DNA of 64,000 nt, from the NCBI GenBank assembly GCA_038324085.1, contig JBBQHP010000018.1:1-64000 (forward strand). Direction: 5' to 3'. The notes beneath the pieces are model-generated. The model saw only the letters and a list, made by a program, of their open reading frames with translations. It did no database searches and was not told the origin of the DNA. Below are positions 10,216-19,886 of this stretch, one piece after another (positions within the stretch are counted from its first letter, which is position 1; each line of letters begins with the position of its first letter). The DNA is from Ga0077523 sp038324085. Its GTDB lineage: Bacteria; Pseudomonadota; Gammaproteobacteria; Burkholderiales; Ga0077523. Both the position numbers and the translations under genes were made by a program.

Positions 10216-12969
10216 ATGTCCGACGGGACCGGCAGCCGAAAGATCGAATCGCAGCATGCCGGGGTACGCAACGTGATCCGCTTGCCGGACAGGTTCGCAT
10301 TCCTGAGAGGGAACTGCACCCGCATCCTGCTCTGGCCCGCGGCGTGCGGTGTGGCCGCTGCGCTGCTTTGGGGTTTCGCACTGGCGCGAATCGAAGCCGA
10401 TCGCGGCGCGATCGAGCAGGCCGCTCTCGAGACAGCATCGAATCTGGCGCGCGCCTATGCGGAGCACCTGAAGCGTTCGATCGCACAGATCGATCAGGTC
10501 ACGACCCTGGTCAAGTACGAATGGGAGCAGGGTCAGGGCCATCTCAAGCTCGAGAATCTCGAGGCGAGCGGGCTGTTTCCGGAATCGGACCTGTTGTTCG
10601 TGCTCATTGCCGGCCGCGACGGCCGTATCCGGACCGCGACCGGCCCGGTCCGCATCGACGCTTCCCTGAGTGATCGGCCGGCCTTCGCGTTTCACAAGGT
10701 CAATGATTCGACCTCGCTGCGCATCGGCCAGCCGATTCACGGGCGCTTTGCCGACCGGACGGTGATCCATTTCAGCCGGCGCCTGGACGGGGTCGACCAC
10801 AGCTTCGGCGGCGTCGTGGTGGTGTCGGTCGATCCCAGTCACTTCACGGCGTTCTACGACGCCACCGGAGTCGGGCAGGCGGGGCTGCTCGGCATGGTCG
10901 GCACCGACAGCGTGCCGCGTGCCATCCGCAATGGCGGGGAGGGTAGCCGCGCCGAGCCGGCGGCGCTGTGGGGTGCCGAGTTCCTGCGTGAAACCGACCA
11001 GGGCACGCGATACATGGACGGTACGGCCGAATTCATCGACGGTCGGTCGCGTTTCGTCGCCTGGCGCGCCGTGTCGTCGCACCCGTTGATCGCGGTGGTG
11101 GGCCTGGACGGGGACGAGGTGATGGCGCCGTTCCTGCAGCATCGTGCCACCACCATCAAGGCGCTCCTGCTGGGGACGCTCGGCCTCGCTTGCTTTGCCG
11201 CCTTGTCCATGGGGCTCACCGCGCGGCTCGCCTGGCGCAAGTACCAGGAAGAACAGGTGCGCGATGCCTACCGCATGGCAACCGAAGGCGGGTCCGAAGG
11301 TTTCTACATGCTGCGGGTGCTGCGCGATCGGCGGAATCAGGTCATCGATTTCGAGGTCGCCGATTGCAACCAGCGTGGCGCCGGCCTGTCCGGTCTCACG
11401 CGCACCGAACTCGTCGGCAAGCGTTTTTCGGGACTGTACCGCGAGCCCTACCTGGCGGAAGTGATGCAGACGTTCCGCGACGCTCTCGAATCCGGCCTGC
11501 ACGAGGACGATTTCGAGGTTCCCGACGGCAGTCCGCTCGAGGCGAACTGGGTGCATCGCAAGATCGTGCGCTCCGGCAGCGGACTGGCCCTGACGTTGCG
11601 CGATATCAGCGAGACCAAGGCCCAGGAACGGGCGTTGTCGCGGCTGGCGAACGAGGATCCGGTCACGCGCCTCGCGAACCGCAACTGGTTGATGGAGTTC
11701 CTGCCCGGGGCCATCGAGCGCGCCAGGCACCAGGGTGAGTTTCTGGGCCTCCTGTTCATCGACCTGGACGATTTCAAGAACGTCAACGACACGCTCGGCC
11801 ACGCGGCCGGCGATGAGGTGCTACAGGCCGTGGCCAGGCGGCTGCACTCGCTGGTGAGGCCCTCGGACCACGTGGTGCGCATCGGTGGCGACGAGTTCAC
11901 GATCATCCTGGAACCGCTCGCCGATGCCGCCCAAGCTTCGCGGGTTGCCGACCGTATTTCGGAATCGATCGCCCAGCCGTTCGAGATCGCGCGGGGCTGC
12001 AGCACCTTGAGCGCATCGATCGGCATCAGCCTCTATCCCCGTGACGGCGCGGACATCGAAACCTTGCTGAAGAGTTCGGACATCGCGATGTACCACGCCA
12101 AGGCGGAAGGCAAAGGGCAGCATCGCTTCTACGAACCGGGGCTGCTCGAACGCCTTACCCAGAGGCTCGATGCCGAGCAGGCGCTGGTGCGCGCACTGAA
12201 GGAGGATCAGTTCATCGTCCACTACCAGCCCCGCGTGGATGCCGCCAGCCGCCGGTTGACCGCCCTGGAGGCGCTGGTGCGCTGGCAGCATCCCGAGCGC
12301 GGACTGGTGGCGCCCGGGGAATTCGTGCCGCTGGCCGAGGAGACGGGGCTGGTCGTGCCGCTGGGCGAGGCCGTGATCAACAAGGTGTGCGCGCAGGTCG
12401 CCGCGTGGCGTGCGGCCGGGTTGCCGGTGGTGCCGGTGTCGATCAACGTATCGTCGCGGCAATTCGCGGCGGGCAGCGTCGCGGCAGTGATCGACGCTTC
12501 GCTCACGCTGCACCAACTTCCGTCAGCCCTGATCGAGGTCGAGATCACCGAGTCCAGCATGATGGGCGAGCAGACCGAAGTGGCCGCGAATCTGGCTGCC
12601 CTGCGCGCGCGCGGCATACGCCTGCTCGTCGACGATTTCGGCACGGGCTATTCGTCGCTCTCGCAACTCCAGCGACTCGACGTGGACGGACTCAAGATCG
12701 ATCGCTCGTTCGTGGTCGAGATCGGTGTCACGCGCGAGAGCGAAGTGTTCGTGAGCGCCATCGTGTCGATGGCGCACGCGCTGGGCATGGTCGTCACCGC
12801 GGAGGGCGTCGAGACCGAAACGCAGATGCGGATTCTGGAGGCGCTCGGCTGCAACGAGGTGCAAGGCTTCCTGATCGCGCGACCAGCGCCGGCCGAACGG
12901 ATCGTCGAGTTGCTGCGCACGCCGGCGGGCGCCAGCGAGTTCGCGACACCCTGGGATGCTACCGGCTGA
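10216..12969 (+). CDS. Membrane sensor with PAS, GGDEF and EAL domains
   Basis: Cyclic di-GMP signalling protein of 917 residues. A transmembrane helix (about 36-57) and a second one (about 315-340, LLGTLGLACFAALSMGL) flank a periplasmic sensory region of the double-Cache/PDC type. A cytoplasmic PAS-like region precedes a GGDEF domain with an intact active site (IGGDEF) and an RxxD inhibitory site five residues before it (RPSD). The EAL domain retains EALVRW, ITESS, DDFGTGYSSL and KIDRSF, so both cyclase and phosphodiesterase could be active. A TTG start at 10180 is possible; ATG at 10216 is preferred. Confidence 0.9.
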   Translation: MSDGTGSRKIESQHAGVRNVIRLPDRFAFLRGNCTRILLWPAACGVAAALLWGFALARIEADRGAIEQAALETASNLARAYAEHLKRSIAQIDQVTTLVKYEWEQGQGHLKLENLEASGLFPESDLLFVLIAGRDGRIRTATGPVRIDASLSDRPAFAFHKVNDSTSLRIGQPIHGRFADRTVIHFSRRLDGVDHSFGGVVVVSVDPSHFTAFYDATGVGQAGLLGMVGTDSVPRAIRNGGEGSRAEPAALWGAEFLRETDQGTRYMDGTAEFIDGRSRFVAWRAVSSHPLIAVVGLDGDEVMAPFLQHRATTIKALLLGTLGLACFAALSMGLTARLAWRKYQEEQVRDAYRMATEGGSEGFYMLRVLRDRRNQVIDFEVADCNQRGAGLSGLTRTELVGKRFSGLYREPYLAEVMQTFRDALESGLHEDDFEVPDGSPLEANWVHRKIVRSGSGLALTLRDISETKAQERALSRLANEDPVTRLANRNWLMEFLPGAIERARHQGEFLGLLFIDLDDFKNVNDTLGHAAGDEVLQAVARRLHSLVRPSDHVVRIGGDEFTIILEPLADAAQASRVADRISESIAQPFEIARGCSTLSASIGISLYPRDGADIETLLKSSDIAMYHAKAEGKGQHRFYEPGLLERLTQRLDAEQALVRALKEDQFIVHYQPRVDAASRRLTALEALVRWQHPERGLVAPGEFVPLAEETGLVVPLGEAVINKVCAQVAAWRAAGLPVVPVSINVSSRQFAAGSVAAVIDASLTLHQLPSALIEVEITESSMMGEQTEVAANLAALRARGIRLLVDDFGTGYSSLSQLQRLDVDGLKIDRSFVVEIGVTRESEVFVSAIVSMAHALGMVVTAEGVETETQMRILEALGCNEVQGFLIARPAPAERIVELLRTPAGASEFATPWDATG

Positions 12970-13009
12970 CAGGCATCCGGCCCGCAGTTCGGATCAGACG
13001 CGAAAAAAA

Positions 13010-13033
13010 AGCCCGTTCCAGAAGGAACGGGCT
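13010..13033 (-). terminator. Rho-independent terminator for the molybdenum hydroxylase genes
   Basis: A perfect 10-bp stem (AGCCCGTTCC / GGAACGGGCT) with an AGAA loop is preceded on the plus strand by a run of eight A residues, which is a U-tract on the minus strand. It stands 49 bases past the stop of the minus-strand large-subunit gene, the expected place for its terminator. It could also slow the plus-strand GGDEF-EAL transcript, but there is no U-tract in that direction. Confidence 0.9.
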
Positions 13034-13081
13034 TCGTGATTCACCGCCTTGCCGCCGGAATCGCTCCTGGCGGCGAAGCGA

Positions 13082-15397
13082 TCACGCTTTCAGCGAATCG
13101 CCCAACGGCAGGCTGCGGATGCGCTTGCCGGTCGCGGCGTAGATCGCGTTGAAGAAGGCCGGTGCAAACGGCGGCAAGCCGGGTTCGCCGACACCGCTCG
13201 CAGGCACGTCGATACCATGCGGCATGATGTGCGTGTGCACCTCCATTGCCCCCTGGCCGATGCGCAGCACCTTGTAGTCGTTGAAGTTGCCTTGTTCGAC
13301 CCGGCCGTTCTTGAAGGTGATGTTGGTGAGCTTGGCGATCGTAAGACCCATCACCGAAGCGCCTTCCACCTGCGAACGCACGCGCTCGGGGTTCACGCAG
13401 AAGCCGCAATCCATCGCGACATCGACGCGCGGCACCGAGACCGAGCCATCCTTTTCGACCTTCACCTGGACGATCGTGGCGACGTAGGTCAGGAAGCTGC
13501 GATGCGCGGCGATGCCAACGCCGGTGCCTTCGGGAAGCTTCTTGCCCCAGCCGGCTTCCTTGGCGACGCGCTCGATCACACCGCGCAGCCTGCCGGTGTC
13601 GATCGGGTAGGTCTCCCAGGGATCGCCGTAGTTCCACAGATCGCTCGATACCGTCTTGCGCGGATCGACGATGCGCGCCGGCCCGATCATCTCGAGCAGG
13701 AAGTCCTTCGGGTCGCGCCCCAGTTCGGCCGCCAGCTCGCCCACCATCGATTGCATGGCGAAGGCGTGCGGGATGTTGTTGACCGAACGGAACCAGCCGA
13801 TCCGTGTCTTCGCCACCGCCGTTCCGGTTTCGAGCCGGAGGTTGGGGACGTCGAAGGGCGTATCGATCAATCCCAGGCCCAGTTCCAGGGCGCTCTCGCG
13901 CTTCGGATCGGGCATGAAGTTGGACATCAGCGACGGCGATACGCTGCGATGGCGCCACGCCACCACCTTGTTGTCCTTGTCGAGCCCGGCAGTCACGTGC
14001 TGGTACGACACGGAATGGTAGAAGCCGTGGCGGACGTCGTCCTCACGGGTCCAGACCACCTTGACCGGCGCTCCACCCATTTCCTTCGAGAGCAGGGCCG
14101 CTTCCAGCGCGAAGTCGCACTTCGACTTGCGGCCGAAACCGCCGCCGAGCAGGGTCACGTTGACGGTGACGTCTTCCGGCTTCATCCCCAGCGTGTTGGC
14201 GACGTCGCCACGGGTTCCCCCGGGGCTCTGCACGCAGGCCCAGACCTCGGCCTTGCCGTTGGCGATGCGCACCGTTGCCGCCGGCGGCTCCATCGTCGCA
14301 TGATGGCCATGCGGAATGTAGTACTCGTGCTCGATCACCTTCGCGGCGCCGGCGAGCGCAGCGTCGATGTCGCCTTCGTTGCGCTCGACCTTGCCGGGCT
14401 TGTGAGCCGTGGCCGCCATTTCCGCCTTGAACTTGTCGGAGTCGTAGTCGGCGTTCGGGCCGTCGTCCCACTGGACGTTCAACGCTTCGCGACCACGGAT
14501 GGCCGCCCACGTGTTGTTGGCGATGACCGCCACGCCACCGAGCGGCGCGAATTTCGCGGGCATCGGCGTCGGCGCGATGGCCACCACCTTGATGACGCCC
14601 GGCACCTTCATCGCGGCAGCGGTATCGAACTTCACGGCCTTGCCGAGCACCACCGGAGGACGCGCGACCACGGCGTACTTCAAGCCGTCGATGTGGATGT
14701 CCTGGGCGTACATGGCCTTGCCCATCGTGATGTCGCGCAGGTCGGTGATCTGCACCTGGCCCTTGCCGATGTAGCGGAACTGCGAAGGATCCTTCAGCGT
14801 GATGTCGCTCGCCTTCGGCGTCGGCAGCGCAGAGGCCGCGGCGGCCAGTTCACCGTAGCCCAGCGACTTGCCGGACGGAATGTGAACGACCTTGTGATTC
14901 TCGGCACGCACGTCGGTGTCGGGGCACGACCAGGTCAGCGCGGCCGCCTGCTCGAGCATGCGACGCGTCGCGGCGCCGCAAGCACGCATCGGCTGGATGA
15001 AGTGGCGGATGCTGCGCGAACCGTCCGTATCCTGGTTGCCGTATTTCTCTTCGTTGCCCGGGGCCTGGATGATCTTGACCTTGGACCAGTCGGCATCCAT
15101 CTCGTCGGCGACGATCATCGGCAGGCTGGTGCGCGAGCCGGTACCCATCTCCGAGCGGTGCGTGACGATGGTCACGGTGCCATCGGGTGCGATGGCGACG
15201 AAGACGTGCGGATCCCAGACCACGCCGCCGGGCATGCCGCCCGCGCCGGTGTTGTACTGGTTCTCGTCGGCGAAGGCCGAGCGCGGGAACACCTGCGCTG
15301 CAACGACCAGACCGCCGGCAGAGACGATGCCTTTCAGCAGATTACGACGGCTGACGTTTTCGAGGCGCAGGCGTTTGTCGAAGTTCTTGGTGTTCAT
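13082..15397 (-). CDS. iorB: Molybdopterin-binding aldehyde/isoquinoline oxidoreductase, large subunit
   Basis: Large subunit (771 residues) of a xanthine oxidase-family molybdenum hydroxylase of the isoquinoline 1-oxidoreductase beta type. A twin-arginine leader (SRRNLLKG at about 16-23, then a hydrophobic stretch ending near AFADE) predicts export of the folded enzyme to the periplasm. Molybdopterin-binding features include GGGFGRKS and, near the C-terminus, the ASGVGEPGLPP stretch with the probable catalytic Glu. The substrate cannot be inferred: aldehydes and N-heterocycles are both used in this family. Starts one base after the stop of the small-subunit gene and ends before a strong terminator. 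Confidence 0.88.
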   Translation of the reverse strand: MNTKNFDKRLRLENVSRRNLLKGIVSAGGLVVAAQVFPRSAFADENQYNTGAGGMPGGVVWDPHVFVAIAPDGTVTIVTHRSEMGTGSRTSLPMIVADEMDADWSKVKIIQAPGNEEKYGNQDTDGSRSIRHFIQPMRACGAATRRMLEQAAALTWSCPDTDVRAENHKVVHIPSGKSLGYGELAAAASALPTPKASDITLKDPSQFRYIGKGQVQITDLRDITMGKAMYAQDIHIDGLKYAVVARPPVVLGKAVKFDTAAAMKVPGVIKVVAIAPTPMPAKFAPLGGVAVIANNTWAAIRGREALNVQWDDGPNADYDSDKFKAEMAATAHKPGKVERNEGDIDAALAGAAKVIEHEYYIPHGHHATMEPPAATVRIANGKAEVWACVQSPGGTRGDVANTLGMKPEDVTVNVTLLGGGFGRKSKCDFALEAALLSKEMGGAPVKVVWTREDDVRHGFYHSVSYQHVTAGLDKDNKVVAWRHRSVSPSLMSNFMPDPKRESALELGLGLIDTPFDVPNLRLETGTAVAKTRIGWFRSVNNIPHAFAMQSMVGELAAELGRDPKDFLLEMIGPARIVDPRKTVSSDLWNYGDPWETYPIDTGRLRGVIERVAKEAGWGKKLPEGTGVGIAAHRSFLTYVATIVQVKVEKDGSVSVPRVDVAMDCGFCVNPERVRSQVEGASVMGLTIAKLTNITFKNGRVEQGNFNDYKVLRIGQGAMEVHTHIMPHGIDVPASGVGEPGLPPFAPAFFNAIYAATGKRIRSLPLGDSLKA

Positions 15398-15398
15398 G

Positions 15399-15848
15399 TC
15401 AGGCCTCCTTCGCGGCGGCCTTGATGGCCGAGAAGATCCGCTGGTAGCACCCGCAACGGCAGATGTTGCCCGACATCGCTGCCAGGATCTGTTCGTCGTC
15501 GGGCTTCTTGTTTTCCAGCAGCAGCGCCGCACCCTGCATGATCTGGCCGGGTTGGCAGTAGCCGCACTGCGGCACGTTTTCCGCGCGCCAGGCCTTCTGG
15601 ACCGGATGATTGCCGTCGGGCGAGAGGCCTTCGATCGTCGTGACTGACTTGCCCTCAACCTCGTTCATTCCGGTAGCACAGGAACGCACGGCCTTGCCGT
15701 CCACGTGCACGGTGCACGCGCCGCACAGTCCCACGCCACAACCGAATTTGGTACCGGTCAGGCCCAGCTCGTCGCGCAGGTACCACATCAAAGGCATCTG
15801 CGGATCGCCGTCGTAGGACCGGTTTTCCTTGTTGACCTTAACTTGCAT
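15399..15848 (-). CDS. iorA: (2Fe-2S)-binding small subunit of molybdenum hydroxylase
   Basis: Small electron-transfer subunit of 149 residues. The plant-ferredoxin-like cluster is bound by Cys37, 42, 45 and 57 (CGVGLCGAC), and the second cluster by Cys95, 98, 130 and 132 (CGYC and CRC). Both are complete. It forms a two-gene operon with the large subunit; no separate FAD subunit is present, so electrons probably go to a cytochrome, as in other IorAB-type enzymes. An AGGAGG-like sequence lies just before the ATG. The 170 bases upstream should contain the operon promoter. Confidence 0.92.
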   Translation of the reverse strand: MQVKVNKENRSYDGDPQMPLMWYLRDELGLTGTKFGCGVGLCGACTVHVDGKAVRSCATGMNEVEGKSVTTIEGLSPDGNHPVQKAWRAENVPQCGYCQPGQIMQGAALLLENKKPDDEQILAAMSGNICRCGCYQRIFSAIKAAAKEA

Positions 15849-16018
15849 TTCGCCTTCCTCCTATCGTTATTGGAGCTTCGTTGCTGACTGTCCTGGCCTG
15901 CCGCGGGTAGAGCATCGGTGGCGCCCCCGAACAGAAGCGCTTCGACAATAGCATGGGAAGGCGCTTCGTTGAGTGTCGGATTCACCGCATTACGCAGGTA
16001 TTCGCACTCGCGAGTGGT

Positions 16019-16942
16019 CTATGTCCCGGGCGCGCCGGCCTCGCTTTGCGGTGCGGCGCGTGCCGCGAAAAAGATGCCGCAGAGCAACATCGCGAAGCCC
16101 GCGGACTGAGCGACGGTGAAGGCTTCCCGGAACAGAATCCAGGCGAGTGCCGCGGCGCCGACGGGCTCGCCGAGAATCGCCAGCGCGACGATGGTGGCGG
16201 GGATCCGCCGCACTGCCCAGTTGACCACGGTGTGCCCGATCAGTTGCGGTCCGATTGCGAGCGCGAGGATCAGGGCCAGCGCGGTCCCGGACAGCCCGGT
16301 CGAGATCGTCCCTGCGGAGCCCGCGGCCACCAGCAACAGCGTTGCTGCAATGCCGTATACGATCCAGACGTACGCGAGCAGGGACAGCCGATGCCGCAGT
16401 CCCCGGCCGATCAGGAGATAGGCCGACGCGGCCAGGGCTCCGATCAATGCCAGCCCGTTGCCGAGCAGGGGATGCGGCGCGGGGCCGCCCGATCCGGTTT
16501 CGCTGGCGAAGATCAGCGCGCTCCCGGCGAGTCCCAGGCCGATGCCGAAGACGGCCGACGCCGGGACCCGCTCGCGCAGGAAAACGGCCGATGCGATGCC
16601 TACCCAGACCGGATTGGTCGTGACCAGGGCCGCGCTGCTGGCGACCGAGGTGTACTCGAGCGACGTGATCCACGCCGCGAAGTGCACCGCGAGCGCGGCA
16701 CCCGAGCCGAAGGCGAGCAGGAGCTCGCGCCGGGACAGCCGGGGCAGTTCGCGCCGCAGACTCGGCAGCGCCACAGGCGTCAGCAGCAGGACCGCGAAAC
16801 CCAGGCGGAGTGCGGCGATCGTGATCGACGGCACGCCCTCGGCCTGCGCGTAGCGGATCAGGATCGAGGCCGTCGAGACCACGGCGACGGCGCAGGCGAG
16901 GACCGCGTAGATCACGGCAATGCGCCGACGGGCGGTTCGCAA
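16019..16942 (-). CDS. EamA/DMT-family transporter
   Basis: Integral membrane protein of 307 residues with about ten hydrophobic helices arranged as two EamA repeats, the architecture of drug/metabolite exporters. Repeat one covers about residues 10-145 and repeat two about 155-290; the loop LVTTNPVWVGIASA is typical at the end of each repeat's third helix. The transported compound cannot be predicted. It lies between the molybdenum hydroxylase genes and hyi, on the same strand but with gaps of more than 100 bases on both sides, so it is probably its own transcription unit. Confidence 0.88.
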   Translation of the reverse strand: MRTARRRIAVIYAVLACAVAVVSTASILIRYAQAEGVPSITIAALRLGFAVLLLTPVALPSLRRELPRLSRRELLLAFGSGAALAVHFAAWITSLEYTSVASSAALVTTNPVWVGIASAVFLRERVPASAVFGIGLGLAGSALIFASETGSGGPAPHPLLGNGLALIGALAASAYLLIGRGLRHRLSLLAYVWIVYGIAATLLLVAAGSAGTISTGLSGTALALILALAIGPQLIGHTVVNWAVRRIPATIVALAILGEPVGAAALAWILFREAFTVAQSAGFAMLLCGIFFAARAAPQSEAGAPGT

Positions 16943-17059
16943 CGAGCGACGGGTGACCGGTCCGGGCGCGCCGGGGCCGCACGATTCCGCGACTCTGCCC
17001 GGGCGCGAGGCACGAGCTACCAGTCAGACGTCACGACTCACGCGCCGTGGTCGACGTAG

Positions 17060-17836
17060 TCACAGGTAGGGCTTCAACCAGGTGAGACCGGCCACCGTGT
17101 CGCCGGCCGGTCGGTATTCGCAACCGATCCAGCCCTGGTAGCCGATGCGATCGGCGTGGCCGAACAGGAACGGATAGTTGATCTCGCCCGTACCGGGTTC
17201 GTGGCGTCCCGGGGTGTCGGCGAGCTGCATGTGGCCGATGCGCGGCAGCAGGCGCTCCATGGTCGGGGCGAGGTCGCCTTCCACGATCTGCATGTGATAG
17301 ATGTCGTACTGGAGCAGCAGATTGCCCGCCCCCACGGCGTCGATGATCTCGATCGCCTGCTGCGATGTGTTCAGGTAGTAGCCGGGGATGTCGCGCGGAT
17401 TGATCGGCTCGATCAGCAGCTTGAGCCCGGCCTTCGCCGTCTCCGCCGCGGCGTACGACACGTTGGCGATGTAGGTGTCGCGCAGGGCTGCCGGCGTGAC
17501 GCCCGCCGGGACCAGCCCGGCCATGCAGTGCAATTGCGGACAGCCCAGATGGGTGCAGTAGTCGATCGCCTTGGCCACGCCGGCACGGAACTCGGCCTCC
17601 CGACCCGGCAGTATGGCCATGCCGCGTTCTCCCTTTGCCCAGTCGCCCGGCGGCATGTTATGCAGGATCAGCTCGAGGCCGTTGCGATCGAGCGCGTCCT
17701 TCACCTGCTCCTTGGTGAAGTCGTAGGGGAAGAGGAATTCGACGGCCTTGAAACCCGCCTTCGCGGCCACGCCGAAGCGCTCGAGGAACGGCACTTCGTT
17801 GAACATCATCGACAGGTTCGCGTTGAAGCGGGGCAT
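17060..17836 (-). CDS. hyi: Hydroxypyruvate isomerase
   Basis: TIM-barrel enzyme of 258 residues that interconverts hydroxypyruvate and tartronate semialdehyde. Family landmarks include MPRFNANLSMMFNEVPFLER at the N-terminus, ILHNMPPGDWAKGERG, LIEPINPRDIPGYYL with the metal-binding Glu, LQYDIYHMQ and IGHMQLADTPGRHEPGTGE. It lies 146 bases downstream of gcl on the same strand, the usual gcl-hyi pairing. Product flow is glyoxylate (two) to tartronate semialdehyde by Gcl, then either reduction or isomerisation by Hyi. Confidence 0.95.
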   Translation of the reverse strand: MPRFNANLSMMFNEVPFLERFGVAAKAGFKAVEFLFPYDFTKEQVKDALDRNGLELILHNMPPGDWAKGERGMAILPGREAEFRAGVAKAIDYCTHLGCPQLHCMAGLVPAGVTPAALRDTYIANVSYAAAETAKAGLKLLIEPINPRDIPGYYLNTSQQAIEIIDAVGAGNLLLQYDIYHMQIVEGDLAPTMERLLPRIGHMQLADTPGRHEPGTGEINYPFLFGHADRIGYQGWIGCEYRPAGDTVAGLTWLKPYL

Positions 17837-17940
17837 GGCGGCACTCCGGTCACTCAGGGGGAAGCCGCCGATTATACGAAGCGCGGGCGCGCGTTACCGC
17901 CTGGCGAGTTCCGGCGCCTGGACCCCGCCCGTTTCCGGCG

Positions 17941-17964
17941 GCGCTGGGGGCGGGCCCCCAGCGC
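17941..17964. other. Strong intercistronic hairpin between gcl and hyi
   Basis: GCGCTGGGGGC and GCCCCCAGCGC form a perfect 11-bp inverted repeat separated by only two bases, just after the gcl stop (minus strand) and about 105 bases before the hyi start. There is no U-tract on either strand, so it is not a canonical terminator. It could stabilise the upstream mRNA or reduce read-through into hyi. Confidence 0.6.
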
Positions 17965-17982
17965 CGCGCGACCGGCGACCCG

Positions 17983-19752
17983 CTAAGCCTCGACGACGGT
18001 GGTCGGCGCTTCCGCGATGCTGGCCGTCACCGGCTCGAATTCGTTGATGTTGTCGATCTCGGCGCCCATGGCGATGTTGGTCACGCGCTCCAGCATCACT
18101 TCCACCACCACCGGCACGCGATGCTTGCGCATGAGTGCGCGCGCCTCCGCGAAGGCGTCCTGGATCTTCGAGGGCTCGGTGACGCGCACCGCCTTGCAGC
18201 CCAGCCCGAGCGCCACGGCGACGTGGTCCACACCCGCGCCCTGCAGTTCCGGCGCATTGATGTTGTCGAACGACAGTTGGACGTTGTAGTCCATGTCGAA
18301 CGCACGTTGCGCCTGCCGGATCAGCCCGAGATAGGCGTTGTTCACGACGACGTGCAGGTAGGGCAGGTTGAACTGGGCGCCTACGGCGAGTTCCTCGATC
18401 AGGAACTGGAAGTCGTAGTCGCCGGAGATGGCGACCACTTCGCGGGCCGGATTGGCGACCACCGCGCCGAGCGCGGCGGGAATGGTCCAGCCGAGCGGCC
18501 CGGCCTGTCCGGCATTGAGCCAGTTGCGCGGCTGGTACACGTGCAGGAACTGGGCTGCGGCGATCTGCGACAGGCCGATGGTCGTGACGTAGCAGGTGTC
18601 GCGGCCGAATGCCCGATTCATCTCCTCGTAGACCCTTTGCGGCTTGATCGGCACCTGGTCGAAATGGGTGCGTCGCAGCAGGGAACGCTTGCGCTCGGCG
18701 CACTCCGCGGCCCACGCGCTCCGATCCTTCAGCTTGCCCGCGGCGCGCCACTCCAGCGCGAGCTCGACGAACAGTTCGAGCGCTGCCTTTGCATCCGACG
18801 CGATGCCGTAGTCCGGCATGAACACGCGGCCGATCTGCGTGGGCTCGATGTCGACGTGCACGAATTTGCGGCCCTTCGTGTAGACCTCGGTGGAGCCGGT
18901 GTGGCGGTTCGCCCAGCGGTTGCCGATGCCGACCACGAAATCCGAGGCGAGCAGGGTGGCGTTGCCGTAGCGGTGGCTGGTCTGCAGCCCCGCCATGCCC
19001 GCCATCAGCGGGTGGTCGTCCGGAATCGCGCCCCAGCCCATCAAGGTGGGAATGACCGGGACGCCGGTGATCTCGGCGAACCGGACCAGCAGCGCCGACG
19101 CGTCGGCATTGATGATTCCGCCGCCGGCCACGATCAGCGGCCGCTCGGACTCGTCCAGCATCGCCAGCGCCTTCCCGATCTGCGCGCGGCTCGCGCGCGG
19201 CTGGTACACCGGCAGCGGCTCGTAGGTGTCGATGTCGAACTCGATCTCCGCCATCTGCACGTCGACCGGCAGATCGATCAGCACGGGGCCCGGCCGGCCC
19301 GAACGCATGACGTGGAATGCCTGCTGGAACACCCGCGGCACCAGCGCCGGCTCGCGCACCGTCACGGCCCACTTGGTCACGGTCTTGGCGATGGACTCGA
19401 TGTCCACGGCCTGGAAATCTTCCTTGTACATCCGTGCCCGCGGAGCCTGCCCGGTGATGCACAGGATCGGGATCGAATCGGCCGAAGCGGAGTAGAGCCC
19501 CGTGATCATGTCGGTGCCGGCAGGACCGGAAGTACCGATGCACACGCCGATGTTGCCGTGCTGGGCGCGGGTGTAACCCTCGGCCATGTGCGAGGCGCCT
19601 TCCACGTGCCGGGCAAGGATGTGCGTGATGCTCTGGCGCTTGCGCAGCGCCGCGTAAAGCGGGTTGATCGCTGCGCCCGGAACGCCGAAGGCCGTCGTCA
19701 CGCCTTCCTTTTCCATCACGGCCACTGCCGCCATCGCCGCCGTCATCCGCAT
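17983..19752 (-). CDS. gcl: Glyoxylate carboligase (tartronate-semialdehyde synthase)
   Basis: Thiamine diphosphate and FAD enzyme of 589 residues, close to the E. coli length of 593, that condenses two glyoxylate molecules to tartronate semialdehyde and CO2. It starts MRMTAAMAAVAVMEKEG and shows the Gcl-specific FGVPGAAINPLYAALRK, where Val replaces the catalytic Glu common to other ThDP enzymes, plus the ThDP/Mg motif SGDYDFQFLIEEL and NNAYLGLIRQAQ. GAGGAGA precedes the ATG. The divergent LysR gene begins 134 bases away and is the probable regulator. Confidence 0.97.
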   Translation of the reverse strand: MRMTAAMAAVAVMEKEGVTTAFGVPGAAINPLYAALRKRQSITHILARHVEGASHMAEGYTRAQHGNIGVCIGTSGPAGTDMITGLYSASADSIPILCITGQAPRARMYKEDFQAVDIESIAKTVTKWAVTVREPALVPRVFQQAFHVMRSGRPGPVLIDLPVDVQMAEIEFDIDTYEPLPVYQPRASRAQIGKALAMLDESERPLIVAGGGIINADASALLVRFAEITGVPVIPTLMGWGAIPDDHPLMAGMAGLQTSHRYGNATLLASDFVVGIGNRWANRHTGSTEVYTKGRKFVHVDIEPTQIGRVFMPDYGIASDAKAALELFVELALEWRAAGKLKDRSAWAAECAERKRSLLRRTHFDQVPIKPQRVYEEMNRAFGRDTCYVTTIGLSQIAAAQFLHVYQPRNWLNAGQAGPLGWTIPAALGAVVANPAREVVAISGDYDFQFLIEELAVGAQFNLPYLHVVVNNAYLGLIRQAQRAFDMDYNVQLSFDNINAPELQGAGVDHVAVALGLGCKAVRVTEPSKIQDAFAEARALMRKHRVPVVVEVMLERVTNIAMGAEIDNINEFEPVTASIAEAPTTVVEA

Positions 19753-19886
19753 CGCTGTTCTCCTCGGTATGTTGTGCGTGAAGCGCTTGCGCGCATGCCA
19801 GAATGGTGCTGGCGCAGCGGCGGGCGTGGACGCGTGGCGGTCCATAGCACCTATTCGGCCGCCGTATGGATCGGGCAAGGGAGACC

